Shown: positions 47,714 through 57,840, numbered from the stretch's first letter. The stretch: DNA of 64,000 nt from Candidatus Poribacteria bacterium (GCA_958295815.1 OY282374.1:3934682-3998681); one strand, 5' to 3'. The notes: generated by a model from the letters alone, not told the origin. Translations and numbers: made by a program.

Positions 47714-48312
47714 AGTTCTTGCAATTTCCTTTTTATTCTTGCCCGACGCACTGGAATAGTGTATAGGGCAGATTAACATATACCCCAGTTGAAGAAAGGG
47801 GCTTACTCTAAGGTAAAATCAACTGTCCGAAATCACCAATTTAGGCGGTATACGTAGATTGCTATCAACGTAAAAACCAAATACAGCAATACAAAACGAA
47901 AATCAACTAATATGTAATAATTATTTTATATTAACTGTTATAATTTAAACCAAATTAGCCACATAAAAATGCTTTAATTCACCATAAACGCATAATTAGC
48001 GACAAATGGTTTCCACTTCAAATATGTGATTATAGGACTTTATCAGTCTTTCTGCTTACTTAAGAATCAACATCTTCAGAAGAACAACACATTTCGGATG
48101 ATGTCCTACGGTCTTCAATCATACGAATTGTTCTCAGATATTTTCTCTCAAGTAAACATATCTTTGATAGTCTTCACTACTTAAGACACAATTTAGCATC
48201 TAAAAACGTGCATAAGACAAAAAAAATATTGGTTAAATATGATTTATATACTTCCCATGAGAGGTGTTAGACTTGTGCACCTCCCGCCGATTCTCAATCA
48301 ATCCTTTGATGT
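47714..48312. other. AT-rich intergenic region upstream of the giant LRR gene
   Basis: About 600 bases between the ECF sigma stop and the LRR start. Very AT-rich with no supportable gene, RNA or repeat. On the minus strand I saw only weak promoter-like pairs (TTGATT, 17 bases, TATTTG near 47915-47885), which I do not trust. A short hairpin with stem GAGGTG/CACCTC lies around 48263-48288, 25 bases past the sigma stop; no T-run follows. Confidence 0.4.
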
Positions 48313-48897
48313 CTATTCGCCTCTGAGAATTTCCTGATTTAGGTGTTCTTGATCTTTTTGCAAACGCTTTCGGGCGCGCTGGAGTCGGCTCGTAACCGTG
48401 TTTACGGATACACCTAAGAATTTGCCGATCTCTTTCGTGTTCATTTCACCGAGGTAGTAAAGGGTCATAACTTTCTGCTCGTTTTCCGGTAACTTTTCCA
48501 ACAGATTTTCAACACGCTGATAGCGAGCTTCAGTTGCTGCTCGCTCGCGTTCCTCTAACGTATAATGGATGTAAGAAGATTTTTCTATTTCACTTGCTGG
48601 TGTCTCCTCCACTGATTGTACAGTCGATTTGTTCCTTTGAAGCCAGTTAATGCAGAGCCTATTCGCAATGGTATACAACCATCGAGCAAACTGACTCAGA
48701 TTCTTGAGTGTGGAAAGATTTGTAAATGCTTTGAGGAAAGTGTCCTGCGTAATCTCCTCAGCGAAGTGAAAATCGCCAATCTTTTTCCACACGAAGGCAT
48801 GGATGCTTTTCTGATACTTATGGACTAAAATGTTGAACGCCATATCATCACCAGCTAAAACATCCTTAATCAGTTGAATCTCATTTTCTCTTTTCAT
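48313..48897 (-). CDS. ECF-type RNA polymerase sigma factor
   Basis: A 194-residue sigma-70-family factor with only regions 2 and 4. Region 2 is seen in FNILVHKYQKSIHAFVWKKI, FAEEITQDTFLKAF and FARWLYTIANRLCINWLQR; region 4 in LPENEQKVMTLYYLGEMNTKEIGKFLGVSVNTVTSRLQRARKRL (quoted in part). No anti-sigma gene follows: the next gene in the same direction, 600 bases on, is the giant LRR protein. No good Shine-Dalgarno is visible. Could direct transcription of the surface-protein genes next to it, but this is inference. Confidence 0.88.
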   Translation of the reverse strand: MKRENEIQLIKDVLAGDDMAFNILVHKYQKSIHAFVWKKIGDFHFAEEITQDTFLKAFTNLSTLKNLSQFARWLYTIANRLCINWLQRNKSTVQSVEETPASEIEKSSYIHYTLEERERAATEARYQRVENLLEKLPENEQKVMTLYYLGEMNTKEIGKFLGVSVNTVTSRLQRARKRLQKDQEHLNQEILRGE

Positions 48898-49748
48898 GTG
48901 ACAGATCGTTCCTAATGACTCCTAATAGTACATGATGTTAGCTCTGAAAAATTGTTACTAATATCGCAAAGATTGTATTTCTGGAAACTACTAAGCGACT
49001 ATAGTAAAACCAATAAATAACTGGACATTTTAATACCTGTAAGAACGGTATCCAACTTCGACTGTCAGTAGGTTCATCCCCTCACTCGCGAGAGTTCCTA
49101 AACTAGCAAGTCTCAATGCAAAAGTCATTTAAGACCGTATAAATTAATTTAAAAAATAATATTATAATTATTTTATTACGGTCCTATATGATATTTAGCA
49201 AGTTTCGTGCCAATTCTACCCAGAAAGTGCAATATTTACCTTATATCCGTGAAATACTAAGCACATTTTGCATCATAAAACACAGTTAACGACCAAGTTT
49301 TCAAAAATATTGCACGGTCTGATTTTTTTTAAAACTATCTCGCTGAATGGATAAAAATCTATTTCTAATCCTTTTTTTTTGCGTTAATATGCAAAATTTG
49401 CAATATAATTCACAAGAATTGAAAGAACTACGCAAAAATTGACTTTTTTTTAGGGTGCTCCATATGTACAGGTGCACATGTCGCATATCGCTCATGTTTA
49501 GGAGTGTTTCAATCTGTAAATCTTATGGATGGAAAGTTGGTGAAGTCTGGCTTACGGTGAGTGTTGAACGGCGGTTGGACGAAGCACATTTGTGTGAAAA
49601 TAAACTCCACACTGATAGTGTAGTTCAACCAATCACACAATACGATAAAATACCCTATCAAATATGATAGAACAAACAGTGTAGTTTTTCTCAGATATCT
49701 ATATTTTTCCAAATCTGATATAGTGCCTTCATTTGAGAAATAAATAAT
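48898..49748. other. Long AT-rich intergenic region with inverted repeats
   Basis: About 850 bases between the divergent sigma-factor and pyr genes. It holds the mobile-element end at 48999, an AT-rich hairpin with GACCGTA (49133-49139) inverted as TACGGTC (49176-49182), and a 10-base inverted pair GTGCAATATT (49227-49236) and AATATTGCAC (49306-49315). A 70-codon open frame at 49455-49667 has no good start site or recognisable sequence and is not called. No tRNA or known riboswitch was seen. Confidence 0.45.
48999..49039 (+). repeat. Solitary copy of the MITE end sequence
   Basis: CTATAGTAAAACC followed by ATAAATAACTGGACATT closely matches both ends of the element at 25750-25868 (TATAGTAAAYCC..ATAAATAA..GACAYT). 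No matching inverted partner was found within the following kilobase, so it may be a decayed or one-ended copy. Confidence 0.5.
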
Positions 49749-49777
49749 TTGCAATTAAAGCATAAATATGGTATTAT
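49749..49777 (+). promoter_or_regulatory. Promoter of the pyr operon
   Basis: TTGCAA at 49749-49754 and TATTAT at 49772-49777 with a 17-base spacer. Transcripts from about 49785 would carry the PyrR-binding hairpin and attenuator. Confidence 0.55.
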
Positions 49778-49815
49778 AATTAAATAATAGAGTGTTGATA
49801 CCTATAAACCTTTTT

Positions 49816-49845
49816 AATCCAATCCTGAGAGGTTGAAAAAAGGAT
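49816..49845 (+). promoter_or_regulatory. PyrR-binding loop (anti-antiterminator) in the pyr leader
   Basis: AATCCTGAGAGGTT at 49821-49834 matches the PyrR binding consensus ARUCCNGNGAGGYU at every position. Flanking ATCC (49817-49820) and GGAT (49842-49845) can pair as the lower stem. With UMP bound, PyrR stabilises this hairpin and favours the downstream terminator. Confidence 0.85.
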
Positions 49846-49895
49846 GCAAGATCGCATTTTGAATCGAAATTGTAAATCGGAATCGGCTGGAGATG

Positions 49896-49935
49896 GCTTT
49901 CTCGTCACATCAGACGGGAGGGCTTTTATTTTTTA
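49896..49935 (+). terminator. Attenuator terminator of the pyr leader
   Basis: An 11-base-pair stem (49896-49906 with 49913-49923, with several G-U pairs) and six-base loop is followed by TTTTATTTTTT. It lies 36 bases before pyrR and 62 bases past the PyrR-binding loop, the standard attenuation layout. Confidence 0.85.
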
Positions 49936-49971
49936 AGAAAACTCACAAATAAACTGATACAGGACGAAACA

Positions 49972-50526
49972 ATGGAAATGCGCGAAAAAGCACAAGTGAT
50001 GAACACCGAAGAAATTCGTCGCGCCCTGCTTAGAATCGCTCACGAAATTTTAGAGCAAAATCACAAGCACATCGGAGATCTTGTACTCGTTGGTGTTAAG
50101 AGTAGAGGTGATATTCTCGCCCATCGTATCGCCGAAAACCTTGAACGCATCGAAAACATTGAAGTCAATGTCGGTGCCATTGATGTCACGCTCTATCGCG
50201 ACGACATTAATCTCCATGAGACCCAGATCCAAGTGAATAGTACTGAACTTCCTTTCAACGTTACCGGCAAGTGGGTCATCTTGGTAGACGAGGTCATCTA
50301 CACAGGACGCACAGTTCGCGCTGCGATGGATGCACTGATGGATTTCGGTAGACCCGCAGCAATCCAATTGGCTACTCTGATCGACAGAGGGCATCGTGAA
50401 TTGCCAATTGCCTCTGATTATGTGGGTAAAAATGTGCCGACCTCTCGAAAAGAGTTTGTTCGGGTGAAGCTTGCCGAAGAAAGTGGAGTAGATGCAGCAA
50501 TAATTTATGAAAGAGAGGACGAATGA
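49972..50526 (+). CDS. pyrR: Bifunctional pyr operon attenuator / uracil phosphoribosyltransferase
   Basis: A 184-residue PRTase-fold protein. The PRPP-binding motif is WVILVDEVIYTGRTVRAAMDAL, and LVGVKSRGDILAHRIAE and TLIDRGHRELPI are PyrR signatures. It binds the leader RNA of its own operon in response to UMP/UTP and usually also makes UMP from uracil and PRPP. The leader directly upstream contains a perfect binding loop, which supports the regulatory role. AGGA precedes the ATG. Its stop overlaps the pyrC start (ATGA). Confidence 0.95.
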   Translation: MEMREKAQVMNTEEIRRALLRIAHEILEQNHKHIGDLVLVGVKSRGDILAHRIAENLERIENIEVNVGAIDVTLYRDDINLHETQIQVNSTELPFNVTGKWVILVDEVIYTGRTVRAAMDALMDFGRPAAIQLATLIDRGHRELPIASDYVGKNVPTSRKEFVRVKLAEESGVDAAIIYEREDE

Positions 50527-51800
50527 GCGACGCGTTTATCACTAATGGGCAGATCATCGATCCAGCCAATAATATTAATGAAGTCGGCGATCTCTTTATT
50601 GCTGATAGCAAGATTGCTCAAGTCGGTGATAAGGAAAAATTCTTGGAATCCCACACCGCTGATGTGTACGACGCAACGGGTCTGACTGTTGTTCCGGGCT
50701 TAATCGATATGCATGTCCATCTCCGTGAACCCGGATTTGAGCACAAAGAGACGATTGCCACCGGGACGGCAGCAGCGGCAGCAGGTGGGTTCACGTCGGT
50801 CGCCTGTATGGCAAATACATCACCAGTGATAGACACACCTGAAAAGATTGAACAGATTTACGACATCGCTCGTGAGACTGCTCAGACCAATGTCTTCCCT
50901 TTCGGTAGTATTACCAAGGATCTTGCTGGTAATGAGCTTACGGATATGCGGGGGATGCATTCTGTTGGGGCAGTCGGCTTTAGTGATGATGGCGTTACTG
51001 TCATGAATTCCGCTCTCATGCGCGAAGCTCTCGCCTTGAGTGCAGAACTTGGGTTTCCAATCATGGTTCATTGTGAAGAGCATAATCTCAACGCCGATGC
51101 GGTCATGAATTTGGGAGAGACTTCCCGAAAATTAGGTCTCATCGGTAGTCCAAACGCCGCAGAGGATATTATTGTGGCACGCGATATTATGTTAGCAGAG
51201 TTGACAGGTGGGCATCTTCACGTTCTTCACGTCAGCACAGCGGGTGCCGTTGATTTGATACGCCAAGGGAAAAACCGAGGTGTTCACCTGACCGCCGAGG
51301 CATGTCCACATCACTGGATCCTCACCGACACAGAGGTGGAGAAACAGGGAACAAATGCTAAGATGCATCCACCTCTACGTACACAAACCGATATTGACGC
51401 AATTATTGAGGGTTTAAGCGACGGAACGATTGATGCAATTGCGACCGATCATGCACCGCACGCCCCTTCGGAAAAAGCATTGGGTATGCTCGATGCTCCG
51501 AACGGGATTACCGGCTTGGAAACGTGTCTACCCCTTGTGTTTACATATCTTGTCCAACCCGGACATCTTACGTTGTCAGAGGCGATTGCAAAGATGACTT
51601 CGATTCCAGCAAATATACTTGGCATTGACCGTGGGACACTGTCCGTCGGGGCAGTCGGAGATGTCACCGTCATTGATGTCAACGCTGTCAATGAAGTTGA
51701 CGTCCAAAAATCTTGCTCAAAAAGTCAAAACACACCTTTCGCAGAATGGGAACTTAAAGGCTGGAAGGCGATCACACTTCGAGAGGGAAAAAAAATATGA
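50523..51800 (+). CDS. pyrC: Dihydroorotase, class I
   Basis: A 425-residue zinc amidohydrolase that closes N-carbamoyl-aspartate to dihydroorotate. The metal-binding motif is GLIDMHVHLREPGFEHKE, with further ligands in MVHCEEHNL, HVLHVSTAGAV and the ATDHAPHAPSEK motif; this matches the Gram-positive-type class I enzyme (length about 425). Starts by four-base overlap with pyrR and overlaps carA in the same way, so translation is coupled. pyrB, which normally sits between pyrR and pyrC in such operons, is absent here. Confidence 0.95.
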   Translation: MSDAFITNGQIIDPANNINEVGDLFIADSKIAQVGDKEKFLESHTADVYDATGLTVVPGLIDMHVHLREPGFEHKETIATGTAAAAAGGFTSVACMANTSPVIDTPEKIEQIYDIARETAQTNVFPFGSITKDLAGNELTDMRGMHSVGAVGFSDDGVTVMNSALMREALALSAELGFPIMVHCEEHNLNADAVMNLGETSRKLGLIGSPNAAEDIIVARDIMLAELTGGHLHVLHVSTAGAVDLIRQGKNRGVHLTAEACPHHWILTDTEVEKQGTNAKMHPPLRTQTDIDAIIEGLSDGTIDAIATDHAPHAPSEKALGMLDAPNGITGLETCLPLVFTYLVQPGHLTLSEAIAKMTSIPANILGIDRGTLSVGAVGDVTVIDVNAVNEVDVQKSCSKSQNTPFAEWELKGWKAITLREGKKI

Positions 51801-52897
51801 AAGCAATTCTGGCATTAGCCGATGGAACAGTTTTTGAGGGCGAGCAGTTTGGTGCAACAGGCGAAACAGTCGGAGAGGTTGTTTTTAACACCAGCATGAC
51901 GGGTTATCAGGAAGTTCTGACCGATCCCTCCTACAAAGGACAAATCGTCACAATGACATATCCGTTGATTGGCAACTACGGTTGCAATGAAGACGATGTT
52001 GAATCCATCGGTCCACAGGTAGAGGGGTTCGTAGTTCGCGAATACAGTGCCTACTATAGCAATTGGCGTTCAAAATGGAGCTTAGATGCCTATCTGGCAG
52101 ATCACGATATCATCGGTATTCAAGGGATCGATACCCGTGCACTCACGCGTCGTCTCCGAGTACACGGCGTCATGAATGGATGTCTCTCTACAGAAGATCT
52201 GAACCCTGAGTCTCTCATCGCGAAAGCCAAAGCGTGGCACGGTTTAGTCGGTTGGGATTTGGTGCAACGCGTGACATGTCCGAACCCATACGCATGGCAG
52301 TACCAAGAGAATAGCGAGGTCAATTCTAAATATCGCGTTGTCGCTCTCGATTTCGGTATCAAATACAATATCTTACGTCAACTCACCGAACACGGATGCG
52401 AGGTTCAAGTTGTGCCAGCGAAAACGACCGCTGAAGAGATCCTCGCTGCAGAACCAGATGGCGTGTTTTTATCGAATGGTCCGGGCGATCCAATGCCAGT
52501 CGGTTATGCAATTGAGACAATACAAGGGTTAATGGGCAAAGCACCACTTTTCGGTATCTGTTTAGGGCACCAACTTTTGGGGCTTGCTCTCGGCGGAAAA
52601 ACATTCAAACTGAAGTTTGGACATCGAGGTGCAAATCAACCCGTTAAACATTTTGAGACTGACCGGGTTGAAATCACCTCACAAAATCACGGATTCTGTG
52701 TTGACATCGATTCGCTACCGAACAGCGTTGACGTTACACACATTAACTTAAATGATGACACACTTGAAGGGATACAACATCGGGAGTATCCCATTTTTTC
52801 TGTGCAGTATCATCCGGAGGCATCTCCGGGTCCACACGATGCGAGTTACCTTTTTTCACGCTTTACAGAAATGATGGAGGAAGAGAGTCGTCAGTAG
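51797..52897 (+). CDS. carA: Carbamoyl-phosphate synthase small subunit
   Basis: A 366-residue glutamine amidotransferase subunit that supplies ammonia to CarB. N-terminal CPSase_sm domain (LADGTVFEGEQFGATGETVG, FNTSMTGYQEVLTDPSY) and C-terminal class I GATase domain with the nucleophile in FGICLGHQLLGLALGG and the His/Glu pair in FSVQYHPEASPGPHD. The start overlaps pyrC by four bases. Length and motifs are normal. Confidence 0.96.
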   Translation: MKAILALADGTVFEGEQFGATGETVGEVVFNTSMTGYQEVLTDPSYKGQIVTMTYPLIGNYGCNEDDVESIGPQVEGFVVREYSAYYSNWRSKWSLDAYLADHDIIGIQGIDTRALTRRLRVHGVMNGCLSTEDLNPESLIAKAKAWHGLVGWDLVQRVTCPNPYAWQYQENSEVNSKYRVVALDFGIKYNILRQLTEHGCEVQVVPAKTTAEEILAAEPDGVFLSNGPGDPMPVGYAIETIQGLMGKAPLFGICLGHQLLGLALGGKTFKLKFGHRGANQPVKHFETDRVEITSQNHGFCVDIDSLPNSVDVTHINLNDDTLEGIQHREYPIFSVQYHPEASPGPHDASYLFSRFTEMMEEESRQ

Positions 52898-52970
52898 TCA
52901 GTTAGAAGTGTTATCTTCCAAACGAAAACCTCTTGATTGAGGACTGATAAGTGATAACCTAAAATTAATC

Positions 52971-55900
52971 ATGCCAAAGCGAACAGATATAAACAAGATC
53001 TTAATTATCGGATCCGGTGCGATTATCATTGGCCAAGCGTGTGAGTTTGACTACTCTGGAACGCAGGCATGCAAGGCACTCAAAGAGGAGGGGTATGAAA
53101 TTACCCTCGTCAATAGTAACCCTGCTACTATCATGACCGACCCGGATTTCGCAGATCAGACGTACATTGAGCCGATTACAGCAGACACCGTGGAACTCGT
53201 CATTGCCAAAGAGCGTCCGCAGGCATTGCTACCGACACTCGGCGGGCAAACTGCCTTGAACGTGTCTGTTGAACTCGCGGAATCCGGTGTCTTAGATAAG
53301 TATGAGGTTGAACTCATTGGTGCGAAATTGCCAGCCATTCAAAAAGCAGAGGACCGCGGTCTCTTCAAAGAGGCGATGATAAAAATCGGATTGGCAGTTC
53401 CTCAGAGCGGTATTGCACATTCCACGCAAGAGGCTCTCGACCTCGTTAAAGATATTGGCTTCCCAGCAATTATTCGTCCGGCATTCACGCTTGGTGGTAC
53501 GGGCGGTGGAATCGCTTACAACATCGAAGAATACGAAAAAATGGTCACGGCAGGTCTCGCCCTAAGCCCAATTAATGAACTACTTATTGAAGAATCTGTC
53601 ATCGGTTGGAAGGAATTCGAGTTGGAGGTAATGCGAGATGGGTCAGACAACGTCGTTATCATATGCTCCATTGAAAACGTGGATCCTATGGGAGTCCACA
53701 CCGGCGACAGCATTACTGTTGCACCTATCCAGACACTGACTGACAAAGAATATCAATTAATGCGGGATTCAGCGATTAAAATTATCCGCGAGATTGGTGT
53801 TGACACGGGCGGTTCAAATATTCAATTCGCTGTTGACCCCAAAACAGGCAAACAGGTCGTCATTGAGATGAACCCGCGCGTCTCCCGCAGTTCTGCGCTT
53901 GCTTCAAAAGCCACCGGATTTCCAATCGCTAAAATCGCTGCGAAATTGGCTGTCGGATATAATTTAGACGAAATTCCGAACGACATTACGGCTGAAACGC
54001 CTGCCTGCTTTGAACCGACTATTGATTACGTCGTGGTGAAAATTCCGAGATGGGCATTTGAAAAATTCCAAGGGACCGACGAAACACTCACAACACAAAT
54101 GAAATCCGTTGGCGAAGCAATGGCAATTGGTAGAACTTTTAAAGAAGCACTACAGAAAGGGTTACGGTCATTGGAAACCGGATGGTTTGGACTGGACAAC
54201 CACCCACTTGAAGAACTCCCGCTATCTGAACTCCCAAGTAAACTGAGTATTCCTAACGTCAAACGAATTTTTTATATCAAAGCTGCACTCGCACGTGGAA
54301 TGAGTATTGAAGAGATTCACGCCTACACACACATTGATCCGTTTTTCCTCTACAATTTGAAGGAGATTGTTGACTTTGAAGAGACTTTGTCGGAACCCGA
54401 TGCGCGGCAACACGTAAGTCAACACCTGCAAAACGCTACCCCAAATCACATATCACAAAACGGGGAAACTGACGGAGTACTCACAAAGAGACTTTTACAG
54501 CAAGCCAAGCAATTCGGATTTTCCGACCGGCAATTAGGCGACATTTATGAAGTATCCGAAGAAGCCATCCGTGAATGCCGAAAAGGTCTCGGTATTGAAG
54601 TGACTTTCAAAACCGTTGACACTTGTGCCGCCGAGTTTGAGGCAGAAACGCCTTACTATTATTCTACCTGTTCCAGTGAAGATGAGGTCCGTCCGTCTGA
54701 TAGGGAGAAAATCATGATTCTCGGAGGCGGACCAAATCGTATCGGACAAGGTATCGAATTCGACTACTGTTGTGTCCATGCTGCCCTCGCACTCAAAACC
54801 GATGGCTATGAAACCATTATGGTGAACAGTAATCCAGAAACTGTTAGCACCGATTACGATACCTCCGACCGACTCTACTTTGAACCGTTGACGTGTGAAG
54901 ATGTTCTCAATATTTATCATAAGGAAAAACCAACCGGTGTCATTGTTCAGTTTGGCGGGCAGACCCCGCTGAACCTTGCCATCGCTCTTAAAGAAGCAGG
55001 TGTACCTATAATTGGCACCAGTCCTGAAGACATCGCTCGCTCTGAGGATCGGAAACTCTTCAAAGCGGTGTTAGATGAAATCGGATTGATGCAAGCACCT
55101 AATGGGACAGCGACATCAAGTGAGGAAGCTGCCCCTATTGCTGCAGCACTCGGTTATCCTGTTATTGTGCGTCCGTCCTATGTTTTGGGTGGACGTGCCA
55201 TGCAAATCGTTTACGACGAAGAACTCTTGCACGAATATATGCATTCCGCCGTTCAAGCCTCGCCTAAACATCCTGTACTTATCGACAAATACCTTGAAGA
55301 AGCAATTGAAGTGGATGTTGATGCGATATCCGATGGAAACCGAACTGTCATTGGTGGTATCATGGAGCATATTGAGGAGGCTGGTATCCATTCGGGGGAC
55401 AGCGATTGCGTGTTGCCGCCTTATACGCTCGTAGATGAGCAGATTGAGAATCTAAAAACTTTCACCTACGCCTTAGCGAAAGCACTACGTGTGCGAGGTT
55501 TGATGAATGTCCAATACGCGATAAAGAATGACGAAATCTATGTACTTGAGGTGAATCCACGGGCATCTCGAACTATCCCGTTTGTTAGCAAAGCGATTGG
55601 TGTGCCGCTGGCGAAACTCGCAGCGCGCGTGATGGCTGGCAAAACACTCGCTGAACTTGGATTTACGCGCGAGATTGAACCTGCGCATTTCAGTGTCAAG
55701 GCACCGGTTTTTCCCTTTAACCGTTTCCCGGGTGCAAATACGCGACTTGGACCTGAAATGAAATCTACTGGAGAGGTAATGGGGATCGATACAGATTTCC
55801 CTCGCGCCTTCGCAAAAGCACAAAAAGCTTGCGGTTATACGCTACCGTTGGGTGGTAGGGTTTTTATCAGCGTTAGAAATAAAGACAAACGCGCAATTAT

Positions 55901-56255
55901 TTTCATCGCCAAGAAACTTACAGATATGGGCTTTGAACTTATCGCCACGCACGGAACTGCTAAAGTGCTGCTTCGCAATGGAATGAAGTCAGAACTGGTC
56001 TTCAGTATCGGGAAAGGCAGACCGACTATTCACGATTACATCAAAAATCACGCTGTTGACCTGATTATTAACACGCCGACTGGGGACCTGCACCGCCCGA
56101 ATGAACTTTTAATTCGCGAGATGGCGATAACACATGATATTCCGATTTTCTCAACTATCCCTGGCGCGTCGGCGGCTGTTCATGCTATTGATGCTCTGCA
56201 ACGTGGAGATATTACCGTCACAGCACTCCAAGATTATTTCCAGATGCTTCAGTAG
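52971..56255 (+). CDS. carB: Carbamoyl-phosphate synthase large subunit
   Basis: A 1094-residue enzyme of two ATP-grasp halves making carbamoyl phosphate from bicarbonate, ammonia and two ATP. First half: [37 protein letters not shown]; second half: [37 protein letters not shown]; final MGS-like allosteric domain from about 955 ([19 protein letters not shown]). Slightly longer than E. coli CarB, mainly by a polar segment near 480-500 in the oligomerisation region. Starts 73 bases after carA without a clear Shine-Dalgarno. Confidence 0.96.
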   Translation: MPKRTDINKILIIGSGAIIIGQACEFDYSGTQACKALKEEGYEITLVNSNPATIMTDPDFADQTYIEPITADTVELVIAKERPQALLPTLGGQTALNVSVELAESGVLDKYEVELIGAKLPAIQKAEDRGLFKEAMIKIGLAVPQSGIAHSTQEALDLVKDIGFPAIIRPAFTLGGTGGGIAYNIEEYEKMVTAGLALSPINELLIEESVIGWKEFELEVMRDGSDNVVIICSIENVDPMGVHTGDSITVAPIQTLTDKEYQLMRDSAIKIIREIGVDTGGSNIQFAVDPKTGKQVVIEMNPRVSRSSALASKATGFPIAKIAAKLAVGYNLDEIPNDITAETPACFEPTIDYVVVKIPRWAFEKFQGTDETLTTQMKSVGEAMAIGRTFKEALQKGLRSLETGWFGLDNHPLEELPLSELPSKLSIPNVKRIFYIKAALARGMSIEEIHAYTHIDPFFLYNLKEIVDFEETLSEPDARQHVSQHLQNATPNHISQNGETDGVLTKRLLQQAKQFGFSDRQLGDIYEVSEEAIRECRKGLGIEVTFKTVDTCAAEFEAETPYYYSTCSSEDEVRPSDREKIMILGGGPNRIGQGIEFDYCCVHAALALKTDGYETIMVNSNPETVSTDYDTSDRLYFEPLTCEDVLNIYHKEKPTGVIVQFGGQTPLNLAIALKEAGVPIIGTSPEDIARSEDRKLFKAVLDEIGLMQAPNGTATSSEEAAPIAAALGYPVIVRPSYVLGGRAMQIVYDEELLHEYMHSAVQASPKHPVLIDKYLEEAIEVDVDAISDGNRTVIGGIMEHIEEAGIHSGDSDCVLPPYTLVDEQIENLKTFTYALAKALRVRGLMNVQYAIKNDEIYVLEVNPRASRTIPFVSKAIGVPLAKLAARVMAGKTLAELGFTREIEPAHFSVKAPVFPFNRFPGANTRLGPEMKSTGEVMGIDTDFPRAFAKAQKACGYTLPLGGRVFISVRNKDKRAIIFIAKKLTDMGFELIATHGTAKVLLRNGMKSELVFSIGKGRPTIHDYIKNHAVDLIINTPTGDLHRPNELLIREMAITHDIPIFSTIPGASAAVHAIDALQRGDITVTALQDYFQMLQ

Positions 56256-56260
56256 TTTCT

Positions 56261-56329
56261 TTTAACTATGATTATCGAACCGGATTCTTTGGTAACGGAA
56301 TAAGCAGTGTTAAAGCAATTATAGTTAAA
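56261..56329. repeat. Inverted repeat after carB
   Basis: TTTAACTATGATT (56261-56273) and AATTATAGTTAAA (56317-56329) are inverted copies with one mismatch, 43 bases apart. It fills the gap between carB and the next gene and may be a terminator-like or element-derived structure; there is no T-run. Confidence 0.4.
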
Positions 56330-56349
56330 GATTCAGAAAGGATACACAA

Positions 56350-57120
56350 ATGGAAAGCAACGACTCTATACAAAGAAACACCCGGTGGGTCCAAACCTTT
56401 GATCGGATTCTCGAAATGTTGAATCTTGATGCTGAGCGTCCCGTGAGTGTCTTGGAAATTGAAGATGGCAGGGAAGTTATTGTCGTACAACCGAACGCCT
56501 TTACGATTTCGCGCATTTATGCCACTGGCCGTCCTGACGGTATGCGTCCACACGGTGTAGATTCCTATTACGATTACTTTTTCGCAAAATTGCAGGCGTA
56601 TGAAGAAGAACACGGAACTCGTGAAGGGTTCCAATTGGAGGCAGAGGAATGGCAAACTCTTTTTGAGGAATCCTTCCATCGCTATACGCGCTATCTTCTG
56701 TTTGCAGGCATCAAACGGTGGAAAGACGTACAACGTGATACGGCCGCAAATATCGCCGTAACGAATTTAGCGCGCCAATGTGCTGCATCAGATATTGCTT
56801 GGCAGAGTTACCAGTATAAAGGATATATGCTTATGATGCACAGCATTGCCAACGCAGAATTGAGTCTACAAGAAGACGATGCGGCAGCAGCCTTACAGCA
56901 CATAGATACCGGTATTCGACAGATCGGGGAGTTTTGTGGTGAATGTTTACGCGAGGAACACGGGGAAGCAGAAAATATTACACGCGAACGCTACCTCAGC
57001 AACCTTATAGAGTTTCGTTCCGATTTGGAAGCACTTGATACAGAGGATACTGAGGCAGAAAGCGATGAAGAAGACATCTTGGCAGAATTGGAAAGATTAT
57101 TAAATGAAGACGACGCGTAG
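56350..57120 (+). CDS. Acidic helical protein of unknown function
   Basis: A 256-residue, mainly helical soluble protein without a domain I can name. The N-terminal 55 residues hold a small strand-rich part (VSVLEIEDGREVIVVQPNAF); the rest is helical (WQTLFEESFHRYTRYLLFAG, AAAALQHIDTGIRQIGEFCG) and the end is very acidic (TEDTEAESDEEDILAELERL). AAAGGA stands eight bases before the ATG and the gene follows carB closely, so it may be part of the operon. It could be a regulatory or adaptor protein; no function can be given. Confidence 0.6.
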   Translation: MESNDSIQRNTRWVQTFDRILEMLNLDAERPVSVLEIEDGREVIVVQPNAFTISRIYATGRPDGMRPHGVDSYYDYFFAKLQAYEEEHGTREGFQLEAEEWQTLFEESFHRYTRYLLFAGIKRWKDVQRDTAANIAVTNLARQCAASDIAWQSYQYKGYMLMMHSIANAELSLQEDDAAAALQHIDTGIRQIGEFCGECLREEHGEAENITRERYLSNLIEFRSDLEALDTEDTEAESDEEDILAELERLLNEDDA

Positions 57121-57186
57121 CGTAATCTTCTCCTCTGTTAAATTTTTTGGCGAAGCGGTAAGGATAGTGAAGGATTAATCCCGCCC

Positions 57187-57840
57187 CTATATCTCTTCTT
57201 CCTCTAAGGGTGCTTGTACGAGAATGCCACCAAGGAACAGAAACGCGATGCCTCGGGTAAGCACGTGCAATTGTATACCAAAATCAAACAAGATAACACC
57301 CACTGGAAAGGCAACTACCGAAATAAAAAACAGATAGGAAGCAACCGGATTGCCCCATGAACTGAGCGCCGAACCATAACAGAGTGCTAACAGGACACAC
57401 AAGAAAGCACCGGTCATGAAGAGTGCTTCTCCCCATTCTGCCCAGAGTGTATAGAGCGATGCCCCAATTGAAACAGTGGCAGACTTACTTGCTAATTCGG
57501 ATAGTGCACGTAACGGAGCAGTCTGCGAACAGTGGGCTATTAATTCTATGATAAGCCACGATACAGCAAAAGTTGCGCCCAAGATGCTGCGTGTGCCCGC
57601 TTCTGAAGAAAGCAAGCCATAGCTGGCTAACAGGGTCGGAATAAGCAAAATAAGCGCACAAACACCTATGCCGTGAAAGATTCCTACTTTTCCGATAACT
57701 TTAAGCTGCTCCTCTGATGAGAGCGAGAAAATAGATGATAAATCAAAAAGAAACCAAACACTTGACGCGAGCATGAGGAAGCCACTCAAGATACCAGTGA
57801 GTCCACCAAGCCTATACAGCGAACTGAGCCTTTTATCCAT
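57187..57840 (-). CDS. Six- or seven-helix membrane protein of unknown function
   Basis: A 217-residue integral membrane protein with hydrophobic segments near 10-32, 50-72, 85-103, 125-150, 160-182 and 190-208. The opening RLSSLYRLGGLTGILSGFLM weakly resembles DUF4386-type membrane proteins, but I cannot confirm this. GGAGGA lies five bases before the ATG. Single gene, convergent with the unknown gene at 56350. Confidence 0.6.
   Translation of the reverse strand: MDKRLSSLYRLGGLTGILSGFLMLASSVWFLFDLSSIFSLSSEEQLKVIGKVGIFHGIGVCALILLIPTLLASYGLLSSEAGTRSILGATFAVSWLIIELIAHCSQTAPLRALSELASKSATVSIGASLYTLWAEWGEALFMTGAFLCVLLALCYGSALSSWGNPVASYLFFISVVAFPVGVILFDFGIQLHVLTRGIAFLFLGGILVQAPLEEEEI

Noticed and set aside
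49455..49667. 70-codon open frame in the spacer before the pyr operon
   Set aside because: No ribosome-binding site, no recognisable sequence, AT-rich non-coding surroundings; an equally long frame lies on the opposite strand.
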